Counted from the first letter of the stretch, positions 1 to 9,235 are shown. The stretch: DNA of 35,298 bases from Planctomycetota bacterium (GCA_019636275.1 JAHBXY010000098.1:1-35298), one strand, 5' to 3'. The notes: generated by a model not told the origin, from the letters alone. A program made the numbers and translations.

Positions 1-1308
1 GCTGTGGCTGGCCTTCGGCGGGCGCGCCGTGGCCGACGCGGGCGGGCGGCGGGCGTTCGTCATCCCCGTGACGCTCGCGCCCGTCGAGGGCGGGGCCATC
101 CGCCCGACCGTGCAGCTCACGGGCACGGTCCGCTCGCGCGTGCGGGCGGAGCTCGCCTTCGAGGCCGCGGGCGTCCTCGCCGAGGTGGCCGTCGACGCGG
201 CGGCCCTCGTCGAGCCGGGCCAGCTCGTGGCGCGCCTCGACGGCCGCGCCGCGGCGCTCGACGTCCAGGCGGCGCTCGCCGAGGTGGCCCGCTGCGAGCG
301 GGAGCTCGAGCTGCTCGAGGCGGGCGCGCGCGCCGAGGAGCGGCGGCGCCTGGAGGCCGAGCTCGAGGTCTCGCGCGCCGAGGCCCAGCTCGCCGACATC
401 GAGGTCGGGCGCGGGACGGTGCTCCTCGACCGGAAGGTCATCTCCCAGGCCGACCTCGACGCCCTGCGCGCGCGCCACCGCGCCGCCGAGGCGCGCGTCG
501 CCGCCTCCGCCGAGCGCCTGGCCGAGGCGGTCGCCGGCGCGCGCGAGGAGGACCTGCGCGTGGCGCGGGCCCGGCTCGAGGCCGTCCGGGTGCGGCAGCG
601 CCAGGCCGAGCTCGACCAGGAGAAGCTGGAGCTGCGCGCGCCCTGGCGCGGCGCCGTCGTCCGCCGCGACCCGTCCGCCGGCGACTGGGTGGGCCCGGGG
701 CAGCGCGTGGTCGAGCTCGTCTCGCTCGAGCACCTCGAGGTCGAGCTCGACGTCCCCAGCCGCTACGCCGCCCTCCTCGGCGCGGCGCCGGCGGCCGTCC
801 TGCGCCTCGACGAGGCGCCGGGCTACTCGCGGCGGGTGGTCCTCGACGCGCAGGTGCCGGCCGCCGACGAGCGCAGCCGGAACTTCCGCGCCCTGGCGCG
901 CCTCGCCCCGACCGACGCGACGACCGACGCGACGCCCGGGGCGGGCCCGCCCGACCCGCTGCGGCCCGGCATGTTCGTGCGCGCCGAGGTGGCGCTGGCG
1001 GCGATCGACGGCGGCGCCGTCGTGCCGTCGGACGCCGTGCGCATCACCGACCGCGGCGCCCGTGTGCGCGCCGCGCCACTGCCGCCGGGCCCGACGCCCG
1101 CCGCCCGGCCAGAGCCGCCCCGCCCACGCACCAGGCCGAAACCGTGCCGGTGCGCGTCCTCGGCGCCGAGGGCGCGCGCTCGGCGGTCGCGCCGCTCGCG
1201 GGCGGCCTGGCCCCGGGCGACCGCGTCGTGCTCATCGGCGCCGACATGGCCTTCCCGGGCGCGCCGCTCCTGGCCCGCGGCGCCGCCGGCCCGACGGAGG
1301 CGCCGTGA
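1..1308 (+). CDS. RND efflux periplasmic adaptor (HlyD/AcrA-like), 5'-partial and frameshifted
   Basis: Membrane fusion protein that would link the inner-membrane pump encoded next to an outer-membrane channel. The frame is already open at base 2 and reads LWLAFGG, probably the end of the N-terminal membrane anchor, so the start lies upstream of the window. In order one sees a barrel-sandwich hybrid half (LTGTVRSRVRAELAFEA, then GQLVARLDGR), a long Ala/Glu/Arg-rich alpha-helical hairpin (about bases 260-620), the second lipoyl half (LRAPWRGAVVRRDPSAGDWV) and a beta-barrel region up to about base 1060 (FVRAEVALAA, VVPSDAVRITDRG). The C-terminal membrane-proximal part (PVRVLGAEG to PTEAP) is in another frame and stops at 1306-1308. 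One indel in the proline-rich stretch at about 1110-1130, which has a CCCC run at 1118-1121, would join the two. The stop overlaps the permease GTG. The family is clear; whether the frameshift is real is not. Confidence 0.85.
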   Translation, partial: AVAGLRRARRGRRGRAAGVRHPRDARARRGRGHPPDRAAHGHGPLARAGGARLRGRGRPRRGGRRRGGPRRAGPARGAPRRPRRGARRPGGARRGGPLRAGARAARGGRARRGAAAPGGRARGLARRGPARRHRGRARDGAPRPEGHLPGRPRRPARAPPRRRGARRRLRRAPGRGGRRRARGGPARGAGPARGRPGAAAPGRARPGEAGAARALARRRRPPRPVRRRLGGPGAARGRARLARAPRGRARRPQPLRRPPRRGAGGRPAPRRGAGLLAAGGPRRAGAGRRRAQPELPRPGAPRPDRRDDRRDARGGPARPAAARHVRARRGGAGGDRRRRRRAVGRRAHHRPRRPCARRATAAGPDARRPARAAPPTHQAETVPVRVLGAEGARSAVAPLAGGLAPGDRVVLIGADMAFPGAPLLARGAAGPTEAP

Positions 1309-4300
1309 ACCCGATCCGCGCGGCGGTCGACGCCCCCTACACCGTCGCCGTGGCGGTGATCTTCACGCTCCTGTTCAGCTGGCTCAGCTACCAGCGCATC
1401 CCCGTGCAGCTCAAGCCCACCGTGGACGAGCCGCAGATCACGGTGTCGACCGTCTACCGCGGCGCCAGCGCCGTCGAGGTCGAGGAGCAGCTCACGCGCG
1501 AGCTCGAGGACGCCCTGCAGGCCGCCGAGGGCCTTGTCGAGCTCACGAGCGTCTCGGGCGACGGGCGCAGCCAGATCACGCTCGAGTTCCAGTACGGCAC
1601 GAGCACCCGCCTGGCCGTCGTCGACGTGATCAACAAGCTCTCGCGCGTGGGCCGCCTCCCCGACGAGGCCGACGAGCCCGAGGTGAGCATCGCCTCGCCC
1701 GACGAGCTCCAGCCGGTCATGTGGCTGGCGCTCGAGTCGAACTACGACCCCAACCGCGTGCGGCAGATCGTCGAGGACACGATCAAGAGCCGCCTCGAGC
1801 GCGTCCCGGGCGTCTCGTCGCTGCTCATCGTCGGCGGCGAGGAGCGCGAGGTGCAGGTGCGCTTCGACCCCGACGCCCTCCTGGCCCGCGACGTGAGCCT
1901 GGGCGAGCTCATCGAGGCGATCTCGCGGGCCAACCAGAACCTGCGCGGCGGCTCGGTCGAGACGCCGGGCCGTCAGCTCGCCGTGCGCACGGTCGGGCGC
2001 GCGCCGGCGGCCGCCGACCTCGAGCGCGTGATCGTCAAGGACTCGGCCGGCGGGGCCGTGCGCCTGGGCGAGGTGGCGCAGGTCGTCGACACCTTCCGCG
2101 AGGCCACGGGCTTCGTGCGCCTCAACGGCCGCGCCGGCGTGGCGATCGGCGTGCGCCGGCAGGCCGGCTCGAACGTGGTCGCCATGGTGCGCGAGCTCGA
2201 CCGCGTCGTCGACGGGCTCAACGCGTCGTTCGCCACCCGCGGCATCGACCTGCACATGGCGACGGTCTATCGCGAGACGACCTACATCGACCAGGCGATC
2301 GCCTTCGTGTGGGGCAACCTGTGGCAGGGCTCGCTCCTGGCCGTGTGCGTGCTCCTGTGGTTCCTGCGCAGCGGCCGCAGCCTGGCGATCATCGCCCTGG
2401 CGATCCCGATCTCGCTGGCGGCCGTGTTCATGGTCATGCAGGCGCTCGGCCGCACGCTCAACGTGATCAGCCTCGCCGGCCTGGCCTTCGCCTCCGGCAT
2501 GGTCGTCGACAACGCGATCGTCGTGCTCGAGAACGTGTTCCGGCACATGGAGCAGGGCCGCACGCCGCGCGACGCCGCGGTCGAGGGCGGCCGCGAGGTG
2601 TGGGGCGGTGTGCTCGCCTCGACGCTCACGACCATGGCCGTGTTCGTGCCGATCATCCTCGAGTCGGACGAGGCCAGCCAGCTCTTCGTCGACATCGCCA
2701 TCGCCATCGCCGCGGCGGTGGCCCTCTCGCTCTGCGCCTCGCTGACCGTCGTGCCGGTCCTCTGCCCGCTCCTGTTCCGCGGCCGCGGCGACGTCCCCGA
2801 CCTCGGCGACCGGACGCTGGGCCCGATCGCCCGCGGCTACGGGCGCTTCGTCGAGTGGCTGGCGGTCCCCCGGCCGGGCGCGGCGGCGACCAAGGTGGGG
2901 CTCCTCCTGCTCATCATCGCCGGGTCGCTGGCGACGCTGCGGCTCGCGCCGCCGGCCGAGTACCTGCCGGTCGGCAACCGCAACATGATCATGTTCTTCG
3001 CCGACCCGCTCCCGGGCACGCGCCCCGAGCAGGTGCAGCGGAACGTCGAGCCGCTCGAGCGCTACATCCTCGCCCAGCCCGAGGTCGGGCGCATGTTCTC
3101 GGTCGTCGGCCCGCGCTTCAACGGCGGCGGCTTCATCCTCAAGGACGAGTACGCCTCGCCCGACGGGCTGGCCGAGTTCCACCGCCGCCTCTTCGGCCCG
3201 GCCAGCGGCCTCCCGGGCTTCCGCTTCGTCGTCCCGGTGCGGGCGAGCATCTTCCGCGACCCGGGCAAGCAGTTCGAGGTCGAGCTCTCCGGCCCCGACT
3301 TCGCCGAGCTCGAGCGCGGGGCGCGCCTGCTCGAGCAGCGCCTCCGCGAGCTGCCCGGGGTCGAGTTCGTGCGCAGCTCGCTCGTCACCGGCAACCCCGA
3401 GCTGCACGTGCGGATCGACGAGGACCGGGCCAAGCGCCTCGGCCTCGACGTGGCCGAGGTGGGCCGCGTCGTCGAGACGGCCGTGGCCGGGCGCCGCATC
3501 TCGCAGCTCATCGACGGCGGCCGCGACGTCGACGTGAACCTCGTCGCCCCCGCCTGGCGGGTCTCCTCGCCCGAGGACCTGGAGGCCCTGCGCTTCCGCA
3601 CGCACGACGGCCGCGTGGTCGCGCTCTCCAGCGTGGCCACGGTCGAGCGCACGACGGGGCCGCAGAGCATCCGCCGCCTGGAGCGGGAGCGCAACGTCCT
3701 CCTCACGGTCAACATCGGCCCCCTGGCGCCGCTCGAGACCGTCGTCGAGCAGGTCGAGCGCATCGTGTTCCCCGAGGTCGCCGCCCAGCTCGGGCCGGCC
3801 TACACGCTCGGCACGGGCGGCGCCGCCGACAAGCTGCGGCAGACGCTCGGCTCGCTCACGCGCGGCTTCTGGCTCTCGGTGCTCATCACCTACCTGCTGC
3901 TCGTGTCGCTGTTCAGGAGCTGGGTGAGCCCGTTCATCATCCTCGTGACCGTGCCCCTGGCGCTCGCCGGCGGGCTGGTCGGGATCCGCCTCGCCGCGGA
4001 GCTCTCGGGCGGGCAGGCGGCGTTCGACGTCATCGCCATGCTCGGCTTCGTCATCCTGGCCGGGCTCGTGGTCAACAACGCCATCCTGATCGTCCACCAG
4101 ACGAACAACTTCACGGCCGACGGCCTGCCGCCCCGCCTGGCGCTGGCCGAGGCGGCGCGCTCGCGGCTGCGGCCGATCCTCATGAGCGTGATCACGACCG
4201 TCTGCGGCATGATCCCGCTGGCGCTCGGCGGCGGCGCCGGCGCCGAGCTCTACCAGGGCCTCGGCGCGATCATCGTCGGCGGCCTGGCCTGCAGCACCGT

Positions 4301-4400
4301 GTTCACGCTGTTCCTGGTGCCGATCCTCATCAGCCTCGGCCACGACCTCGCCGAGCGGCGCGCGGCGCCGGCGGCGCGGGAGCTGGCCGCGGCGCGCTGA
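1305..4400 (+). CDS. RND superfamily efflux permease (HAE1/AcrB-like)
   Basis: Inner-membrane proton-driven exporter of 1031 residues, the usual length for tripartite RND pumps. The GTG at 1305 overlaps the adaptor stop (GTGA) and begins VNPIRAAVDAPYTVAVAVIF, the normal first membrane helix. The two-fold repeated plan is visible: helix 1, a large periplasmic loop, helices 2-6 (about residues 330-500), a second periplasmic loop, and helices 8-12 near the C terminus. Helix 4 has GMVVDNAIVVLEN with Asp402 at the proton-relay position. Helix 10 reads AGLVVNNAILIV, with Asn924-Asn925 where AcrB carries the relay lysine, as in some non-AcrB RND clades. No outer-membrane factor gene is visible downstream, so it is upstream or elsewhere. 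The substrate cannot be told from sequence. The gene runs convergently into the response regulator with a 6-nt gap. Confidence 0.95.
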   Translation: MNPIRAAVDAPYTVAVAVIFTLLFSWLSYQRIPVQLKPTVDEPQITVSTVYRGASAVEVEEQLTRELEDALQAAEGLVELTSVSGDGRSQITLEFQYGTSTRLAVVDVINKLSRVGRLPDEADEPEVSIASPDELQPVMWLALESNYDPNRVRQIVEDTIKSRLERVPGVSSLLIVGGEEREVQVRFDPDALLARDVSLGELIEAISRANQNLRGGSVETPGRQLAVRTVGRAPAAADLERVIVKDSAGGAVRLGEVAQVVDTFREATGFVRLNGRAGVAIGVRRQAGSNVVAMVRELDRVVDGLNASFATRGIDLHMATVYRETTYIDQAIAFVWGNLWQGSLLAVCVLLWFLRSGRSLAIIALAIPISLAAVFMVMQALGRTLNVISLAGLAFASGMVVDNAIVVLENVFRHMEQGRTPRDAAVEGGREVWGGVLASTLTTMAVFVPIILESDEASQLFVDIAIAIAAAVALSLCASLTVVPVLCPLLFRGRGDVPDLGDRTLGPIARGYGRFVEWLAVPRPGAAATKVGLLLLIIAGSLATLRLAPPAEYLPVGNRNMIMFFADPLPGTRPEQVQRNVEPLERYILAQPEVGRMFSVVGPRFNGGGFILKDEYASPDGLAEFHRRLFGPASGLPGFRFVVPVRASIFRDPGKQFEVELSGPDFAELERGARLLEQRLRELPGVEFVRSSLVTGNPELHVRIDEDRAKRLGLDVAEVGRVVETAVAGRRISQLIDGGRDVDVNLVAPAWRVSSPEDLEALRFRTHDGRVVALSSVATVERTTGPQSIRRLERERNVLLTVNIGPLAPLETVVEQVERIVFPEVAAQLGPAYTLGTGGAADKLRQTLGSLTRGFWLSVLITYLLLVSLFRSWVSPFIILVTVPLALAGGLVGIRLAAELSGGQAAFDVIAMLGFVILAGLVVNNAILIVHQTNNFTADGLPPRLALAEAARSRLRPILMSVITTVCGMIPLALGGGAGAELYQGLGAIIVGGLACSTVFTLFLVPILISLGHDLAERRAAPAARELAAAR

Positions 4401-4406
4401 TCGTCG

Positions 4407-5819
4407 TCACCCCGGCGCCGGGGCCGCCGCCTCGCCCTCGCCCGCGCCGGCCACCCCGTAGCGCTCGAGCTTGCGGTAGAGGGTCTTGCGGTCGAAGCCG
4501 AGCACGCGCGCCGCGAGCGACTTGTTGCCCCGGACGGCCTCGAGCACGCGGAGCACGTAGCGGCGCTCGACCTCCTCCATGGGCACCAGCTCCGACGGGT
4601 CGTCGGCGGCGACGAGGACGTGCGACGCGCGGTAGCTGCGGATCACCTCGGGGAGGTCCTCGACGATGAGCCGCTCGTGCTCGGTCAGGGCCACCGCCCG
4701 CTCGATGCAGTTCTGCAGCTCGCGGACGTTGCCGGGCCAGCCGTAGGCCGTGAGCCGCTCGGCCGCGGCGCTGGTGAAGCCGGTCACCCGCTTGTCGGCC
4801 CGGGCCGCCAGCGCCTCGAGGAAGTGCTGGCCGAGGAGCAGCACGTCGCTGCCGCGGGCGCGCAGCGGCGGGACGTCGATCCCGATCACGTTGAGGCGGA
4901 AGAACAGGTCCTCGCGGAAGCGGCCCTCCTCGACGGCCGACTCGAGGTCGCGGTGCGTGGCCGTGATCAGGCGCGCGTCGAACGCCACCTCGTCGGCGCC
5001 GCCGATCGGGCGCACGGTCCGCTCCTGCAGCGAGCGCAGGAGCTTGGCCTGGAGCGTGAGGGGCATGTCGCCGATCTCGTCCAGGAACAGCGTCCCGCCG
5101 CTGGCCCGCACGAGCAGGCCCTGCCGCGCCTCCGTCGCGCCGGTGAAGGCGCCCTTCACGTGGCCGAACAGCTCGCTCTCGAGCAGCGCCTCGGGGATCG
5201 CGGCGCAGTTGATGGCCACGAACGGGCCGTCCTTGCGCGGCCCCTGGTCGTGCAGGGCCCGCGCCACGAGCTCCTTGCCCGTGCCGGTCTCGCCGCGGAT
5301 CAGCACCGACGCCTCCGAGGGCGCCACCTGGCGCAGGAGGCGGAAGAGCCCCTGCATGGCCGGGCTCGAGCCGAGGAGCTCGCCGAAGCGGCCCGACTCG
5401 GTGACGGCGCGGCGCAGCCGGCGCACCTCCTCGCGCAGGTTCCGGTGCTGCACGGCGCGGGCGAGCGCGATCTCGAGCACCTCGACGTCGAACGGCTTGG
5501 TGATGAAGTCGTAGGCGCCGGCGCGGATCGCGGCCACCGCCGTCTCCAGGCTCCCGAAGGCGGTGATCACGATCACCGGCACGTCGGGGTGGTTGGCCAC
5601 GATCCGGTCGCAGAGCTCGATCCCCGAGAGGCCGCGCATGTTGAGGTCCGTGACCACGACGTCGAACGGCTCCGCGCCGAGCAGGCGGAACGCCTCGTCG
5701 CCGCCCGTGCGCCACGCCGCGTCGAACCCGCGCCGCTTGAGGCTGCTCTCCAGGAACAGGCACATGGCGCGGTCGTCGTCGACGACCAGGATCCGACCGC
5801 GCTGGCTCTCTCCGCTCAC
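4407..5819 (-). CDS. NtrC-family sigma-54-dependent response regulator
   Basis: Transcription activator of 470 residues for sigma-54 promoters, phosphorylated by the adjacent kinase. The receiver domain (about 9-125) has the acidic cluster VVDDD and the phospho-acceptor Asp58 in VVTDLN, and ends with TKPF. The AAA+ domain (about 145-385) has Walker A GETGTGKE (176-183), the sigma-54 contact loop GAFTGA (223-228), Walker B LFLDEIGD (244-251), and WPGNVRELQN. A Fis-type helix-turn-helix ends the protein (GNKSLAARVLGFDRKTLYRKL). The GTG at 5819 overlaps the histidine kinase stop by 4 nt (GTGA), so the two are probably translationally coupled. The target is unknown. The convergent RND pump is a plausible one by proximality only, and no sigma-54 promoter for it lies inside the window. 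Confidence 0.95.
   Translation of the reverse strand: MSGESQRGRILVVDDDRAMCLFLESSLKRRGFDAAWRTGGDEAFRLLGAEPFDVVVTDLNMRGLSGIELCDRIVANHPDVPVIVITAFGSLETAVAAIRAGAYDFITKPFDVEVLEIALARAVQHRNLREEVRRLRRAVTESGRFGELLGSSPAMQGLFRLLRQVAPSEASVLIRGETGTGKELVARALHDQGPRKDGPFVAINCAAIPEALLESELFGHVKGAFTGATEARQGLLVRASGGTLFLDEIGDMPLTLQAKLLRSLQERTVRPIGGADEVAFDARLITATHRDLESAVEEGRFREDLFFRLNVIGIDVPPLRARGSDVLLLGQHFLEALAARADKRVTGFTSAAAERLTAYGWPGNVRELQNCIERAVALTEHERLIVEDLPEVIRSYRASHVLVAADDPSELVPMEEVERRYVLRVLEAVRGNKSLAARVLGFDRKTLYRKLERYGVAGAGEGEAAAPAPG
4410..4423. repeat. 14-bp palindrome at the convergent 3' ends
   Basis: CCCCGGCGCCGGGG sits at the end of the response regulator, 9 nt past the RND permease stop, and codes for Pro/Ala/Gly there. 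It could fold as a stem in transcripts from both sides and act as a shared end signal, but no T tract follows. Confidence 0.3.
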
Positions 5820-7282
5820 GTCGCCTCCTGCGCGGCCGCGGGCGGGAGGAACACGGTGAACGCGCTCCCCTGGCCCGGCCGGCTCTCCACCGCGATCCAC
5901 CCGCCGTGCTCGCCGACGATCCCGTGGGCGACCGACAGGCCCAGCCCGGTGCCGTCGCCCACCGGCTTGGTCGTGAAGAACGGCTCGAACACCCGCGGCA
6001 GGTCCTCGGGCGAGATCCCCTGCCCCTCGTCCTCGACGGCGACCCGCACCATGGGCCGCGGCGCGCCGCCGCCCGGCGGGGTGGCCGGGGCGGCCGGGGA
6101 GAGCACGACCCGCGCGCGCCCGCCCCCGGGCATGGCCTGGATCGCGTTGACCAGCAGGTTCGTGAGCACCTGCTGGAGCTGCGTCGGGTCGCCCTCGGCC
6201 AGGACCTCGCCCGGCGCCTCGATCTCGACGGTCACGCCCGCCCGCTCGGCCAGCTTCGAGAGCAGGTCCTGCGTCCGGCGCGCCGGGTCGCGCAGGTCGA
6301 GCGCCTCCTTCTGCGGGCCGCGGCGGCGGGCGAAGTCGAGGAGCTGCCGGATGATCGCGGTCATGCGCGCCGACTGCTCGACGACGATCTCGGCGTTCTC
6401 GACCACCTCGTCGGGCCCCAGCTCGCGCGAGGCGATCAGGCGCGCGCGCCCCGAGACGACGTTGAGCGGCGTTCCCAGCTCGTGGGCCAGCCCGGAGGCG
6501 AGCTGGCCCACCGTGGCCAGGCGGTCGGCGTGGCGGAGCTGCTCGAGGGCCGCGATGCGGCCGGCGGTCTCGCGCTCGATCTGCTCGAAGGCCGCGCCCA
6601 GCCGCTCGGCCATGGCGTCCATCTCGCCCGCGAGCTCGCCGATCTCGTCGCGCTGCGTGAGGCCGGTCCGGGCGGCGAGGTCGCCCTGGCCGACGCGCCG
6701 GGCCATGCCGACGAGCTGCTGCATGGGCCGGCCGACGAAGCGCAGCCCGGCGATCACCGCCAGCGCCGCCGACACGGCGAAGATCGAGCCGGTCGCCACC
6801 CCGACGTACATGAGCGTCGCGCGCAGGTACTCGGCCTCGAGCGCGAGCGACTCGCGCACCTCGATGGCGCAGGGGCGGCTCTCGTCGGGCAGCGCCACCG
6901 TGACGTAGGTGTAGAGCGAGCCCTCGTGGCGGCTCGCGTGGACCACCGAGCGCGCCGGGGTGTGGTCGCGGATGTCGGCGGGCAGCGGGACGCGGGGGCC
7001 CTGCGGCGACCCCGGCGGCGCGTCGAGCCACACCCAGCGCAGGTTGAGGTCGGCGGCGTCGAGGCTCGCCTCCTCCAGCAGCTCCACGAGCCGCTCCTCG
7101 CCCTTCGAGCGCCACACCTGCTGCACGACGCCGGCGAGGGTGCGTCCCATGAGGCTGGCGTCGCGGCGCATGTCGAACTCGAACAACGCGACCTCGCGCC
7201 GGACCTGCACGAAGGCGTCGACCGCCAGGACGACGCTCATCCCGAGGAGCAGGACGGCCGTCAGCTTGTAAGTGACTCTCAC
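5816..7282 (-). CDS. Membrane sensor histidine kinase, NtrB-like (HAMP-HisKA-HATPase)
   Basis: Sensor of 488 residues that would autophosphorylate on His267 and pass phosphate to the coupled sigma-54 regulator. Two membrane helices (about 5-24 and 155-178) bracket a periplasmic sensor region of about 130 residues. A HAMP linker follows (about 180-232), then HisKA with GLAHELGTPLN, and the ATPase domain with its N box (NLLVNAIQAM), G1 box (DEGQGIS, about 418-424), F box (FEPFFTTKP) and G2 box (GTGLGLS). The GTG at 7282 was chosen because GAGG stands 6 nt upstream and the protein then begins VRVTYKLTAVLLLG, as in related delta-proteobacterial and planctomycete kinases. An in-frame GTG at 7312 would add 10 residues but has a badly spaced ribosome site. 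The signal sensed is unknown. Confidence 0.93.
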   Translation of the reverse strand: MRVTYKLTAVLLLGMSVVLAVDAFVQVRREVALFEFDMRRDASLMGRTLAGVVQQVWRSKGEERLVELLEEASLDAADLNLRWVWLDAPPGSPQGPRVPLPADIRDHTPARSVVHASRHEGSLYTYVTVALPDESRPCAIEVRESLALEAEYLRATLMYVGVATGSIFAVSAALAVIAGLRFVGRPMQQLVGMARRVGQGDLAARTGLTQRDEIGELAGEMDAMAERLGAAFEQIERETAGRIAALEQLRHADRLATVGQLASGLAHELGTPLNVVSGRARLIASRELGPDEVVENAEIVVEQSARMTAIIRQLLDFARRRGPQKEALDLRDPARRTQDLLSKLAERAGVTVEIEAPGEVLAEGDPTQLQQVLTNLLVNAIQAMPGGGRARVVLSPAAPATPPGGGAPRPMVRVAVEDEGQGISPEDLPRVFEPFFTTKPVGDGTGLGLSVAHGIVGEHGGWIAVESRPGQGSAFTVFLPPAAAQEAT

Positions 7283-7727
7283 GAAGGGCCTCGGAGTCAG
7301 GGTACCTCCCACCTCCGGGGCCGAGGACGTTCCGTGCGAGCCGAGCTGGAAAGGACGACCGGGGGCGGCCGGTCACGTGGCCCCTGGAGCCCACGCGGGC
7401 GCGTCCGGACGGCGCTGGGTCGAGGGCAGACACGAGCCTCGCGACGCCGGACGTACAGACCAGGGACCGGTGGGGGTCGGCCGCCCCCGGTGTCAGGGAA
7501 TCGTTTGGGGGCCCACACAGCACACGCCGCGCCCGTCACAAGCCGCTGCGGCCCTTGAGCGCGCCTCGGGGGCGACCTGGGGTGGGGCGCCCCAGGGACT
7601 CATAAGGCATTGAGGGAGAATGGCTTGCTTCCTGGGGCGTTTCTCCCCGGGAGCGCGCTCCGGGGGCGGGCTAGCACCGCCCAGAAGAGCGGGTGACTCG
7701 AGCCCGCGCGCGCCCCTGCGGCGATGA

Positions 7728-7755
7728 CCAGCCTTCGATCGGAGCAGCGAGCGAG
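7728..7755 (+). repeat. 28-bp 3' flanking element, copy 1
   Basis: Matches the reverse complement of 14182-14209 at 26 of 28 positions (core CGGAGCAGCGAGCGAG). Read in the direction of the gene it follows (the minus-strand kinase), it has the same orientation as copy 2 after the zinc-ribbon gene. It may be a shared 3' untranslated or processing element. Two copies are too few to define a family. Confidence 0.55.
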
Positions 7756-7784
7756 GCGAGGCCGCGGAGGCTGAGGGGAGGCGA

Positions 7785-7833
7785 CGCGCGCGCGGGCGAC
7801 GTCGTATCGGCATACTTCGAGCCCGCGCGCGCG
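7785..7833 (-). terminator. Large hairpin, candidate terminator of the cyclase-kinase unit
   Basis: The 13-bp arms 7785-7797 (CGCGCGCGCGGGC) and 7821-7833 are perfect reverse complements around a 23-nt loop, starting 43 nt past the kinase-tail stop at 7877. There is no T tract, so Rho-independent action is uncertain. A third related arm, gcccgcgcgcgc, occurs near 7702. Confidence 0.4.
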
Positions 7834-7876
7834 CCGCCCCGCCCAGCATCCGCGGCCGCAGCCGTCGATCACACCA

Positions 7877-9106
7877 TCAGCGCCAGCGGGCCAGGAGGTC
7901 CTGGAAGTCGGGGTCGCGCCGGATCGGCTCGAAGATCGGGTCCCGCCGCAGCCAGTTGTCGAGGTCGTTGCCGTCGGAGCCGTCGTGCGGCAGCGGGCGC
8001 GGGAGCCGCGCCAGGGCCTCGAGCGCGGGGCGGTTCGGGCGGCGCGCCGCGCGCACCGCCACGCGCTGGAGCGTCACCCAGAAGCCGTCGAGGTGCTTCT
8101 CCTGGGCGTCGCGCTCGTCGGCGAAGGCGCGCTCGAGCAGGTCGAGGTCGCGCTCGGCCGCGCCCGGGCGGCCGAGGAGCTCGGAGAGGTGCGCGCGCAC
8201 GGCCAGGAACCCGATCAGCCGCGCGTCGCGCGCCAGCAGGGCGTCGAGCGCGCGCCGCACCTCGAGCGGGGCGCCGCGCGTGTAGGCGGGCCGCGTGCTG
8301 CCCGCGTAGACCAGGCCGAGGTAGCGGTCGGCGACGTCGGGCAGGCGGTAGGTCGGGTCGTCGGGGGCCAGCGCCCGGGCGCGCTCGACGTCGACGCGTG
8401 GCGAGCTGGCGGCGACGGCCTTCCAGGTGTCGTTGACGCGCTGGACGAAGCGCACGGCCGTGTTCGGCTTCAGGCGCGCGTAGCGGGCGAACTCGAGCAG
8501 GGCGTCGATCGAGCCCGCCTCGGTGCGGTGGCGCAGGTGCGCCAGCTCCCAGCGGGCGCGGGCCGAGAGCGGGTCGAGGGCGCAGGCCCGCCGGAAGCGC
8601 TCACGATCGGCGACCGGGTCGCTCGTCCAGCCGCCCGCGGCCAGCGCGGCGGCGTCGGCCCGCTCCTCGGGGGACGCGGGCGGCGGCTCGGGGACGAGCG
8701 CGAGCGCGTCCAGCCACGGGAGCGGGTCGGTCGTGTCGGGCTCGCCCGCGGCGCGCGCCACGAACAGCGCCGCCGGAAAGACGCCCGGGTCGCCGGCCAT
8801 GCGCGCGCGCAAGAGGTCGGCGCCCTCGGCGGCGAGGGCCTGGCGCCCGTAGGCCAGGCCGGCGCGGACGAGGAGGAGGCCGCGGCCGAGCGGGCCGTCG
8901 AGCTCCCCCGCCTCGAGGCGCAGGGCGCCGTGCAGGCGCGGCACCGCGGCGGCGTCGACGCGCGCCAGCAGGGCCAGGGCGTCGAGGTCGAGCGGGAGGC
9001 CGCGCAGGGCGTCGCGCGCGAGGGCGCCGGCGCGGTCCCGCGCGCCGAGGTCGAGGTGCGCCCAGCCGGCGTCGCGCAGGCGGCGGCCGTCAGCGGGTCG
9101 GGGCAA
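7877..9106 (-). CDS. TPR-like C-terminal part of the disrupted Ser/Thr kinase
   Basis: An open frame of about 410 codons that continues, in another frame, the alpha-helical tail of the kinase encoded upstream (to 11215). It is made of helical Ala/Leu/Arg-rich pairs with recurrent LDL, ALA and DP turns (AHLDLGARDRAGALARDAL, FRRACALDPLSARARWELA), typical of degenerate tetratricopeptide repeats in planctomycete and myxobacterial kinases. It ends DPIFEPIRRDPDFQDLLARW, a common ending in such kinases where the last repeat resembles the TolB/adenylate-cyclase TPR family. The only starts are a TTG at 9106 or internal codons, with no good ribosome site. I therefore read it as the 3' part of one gene (7877-11215) rather than an independent gene. 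Confidence 0.7.
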   Translation of the reverse strand: MPRPADGRRLRDAGWAHLDLGARDRAGALARDALRGLPLDLDALALLARVDAAAVPRLHGALRLEAGELDGPLGRGLLLVRAGLAYGRQALAAEGADLLRARMAGDPGVFPAALFVARAAGEPDTTDPLPWLDALALVPEPPPASPEERADAAALAAGGWTSDPVADRERFRRACALDPLSARARWELAHLRHRTEAGSIDALLEFARYARLKPNTAVRFVQRVNDTWKAVAASSPRVDVERARALAPDDPTYRLPDVADRYLGLVYAGSTRPAYTRGAPLEVRRALDALLARDARLIGFLAVRAHLSELLGRPGAAERDLDLLERAFADERDAQEKHLDGFWVTLQRVAVRAARRPNRPALEALARLPRPLPHDGSDGNDLDNWLRRDPIFEPIRRDPDFQDLLARWR

Positions 9107-9235
9107 GGGGGTCGAGCGGCCCGAAGAGGCCGTCGTCGAGCCGCCTTCAGCGCCTCGCGCGCGGCCGCCGGGTCGCGGCGCGCCAGCCAGCGGGCGCGGG
9201 CCGCGCGGGCCGCGCCGACGACCGCCTGGGGCCCG

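Larger units (their letters stand above)
7283..7876. other. 594-bp intergenic region between two minus-strand transcription units
   Basis: I see no convincing gene here. It should hold the terminator of the kinase unit at its right and the promoter of the histidine kinase at its left. It contains a large inverted repeat (7785-7833), a 28-bp element that recurs at 14182-14209, and the 12-bp palindrome GGAGCGCGCTCC near 7650 inside a longer imperfect palindrome. Open frames crossing it are Arg/Pro/Gly-rich, with no family resemblance, and are rejected. Confidence 0.5.

Noticed and set aside
1044..4343. Long minus-strand open frame opposite the RND permease
   Set aside because: It is an antisense shadow: in DNA this GC-rich the complementary frame lacks stops. 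Its His/Glu/Arg/Asp-rich composition has no family pattern, while the plus strand encodes a clear permease.
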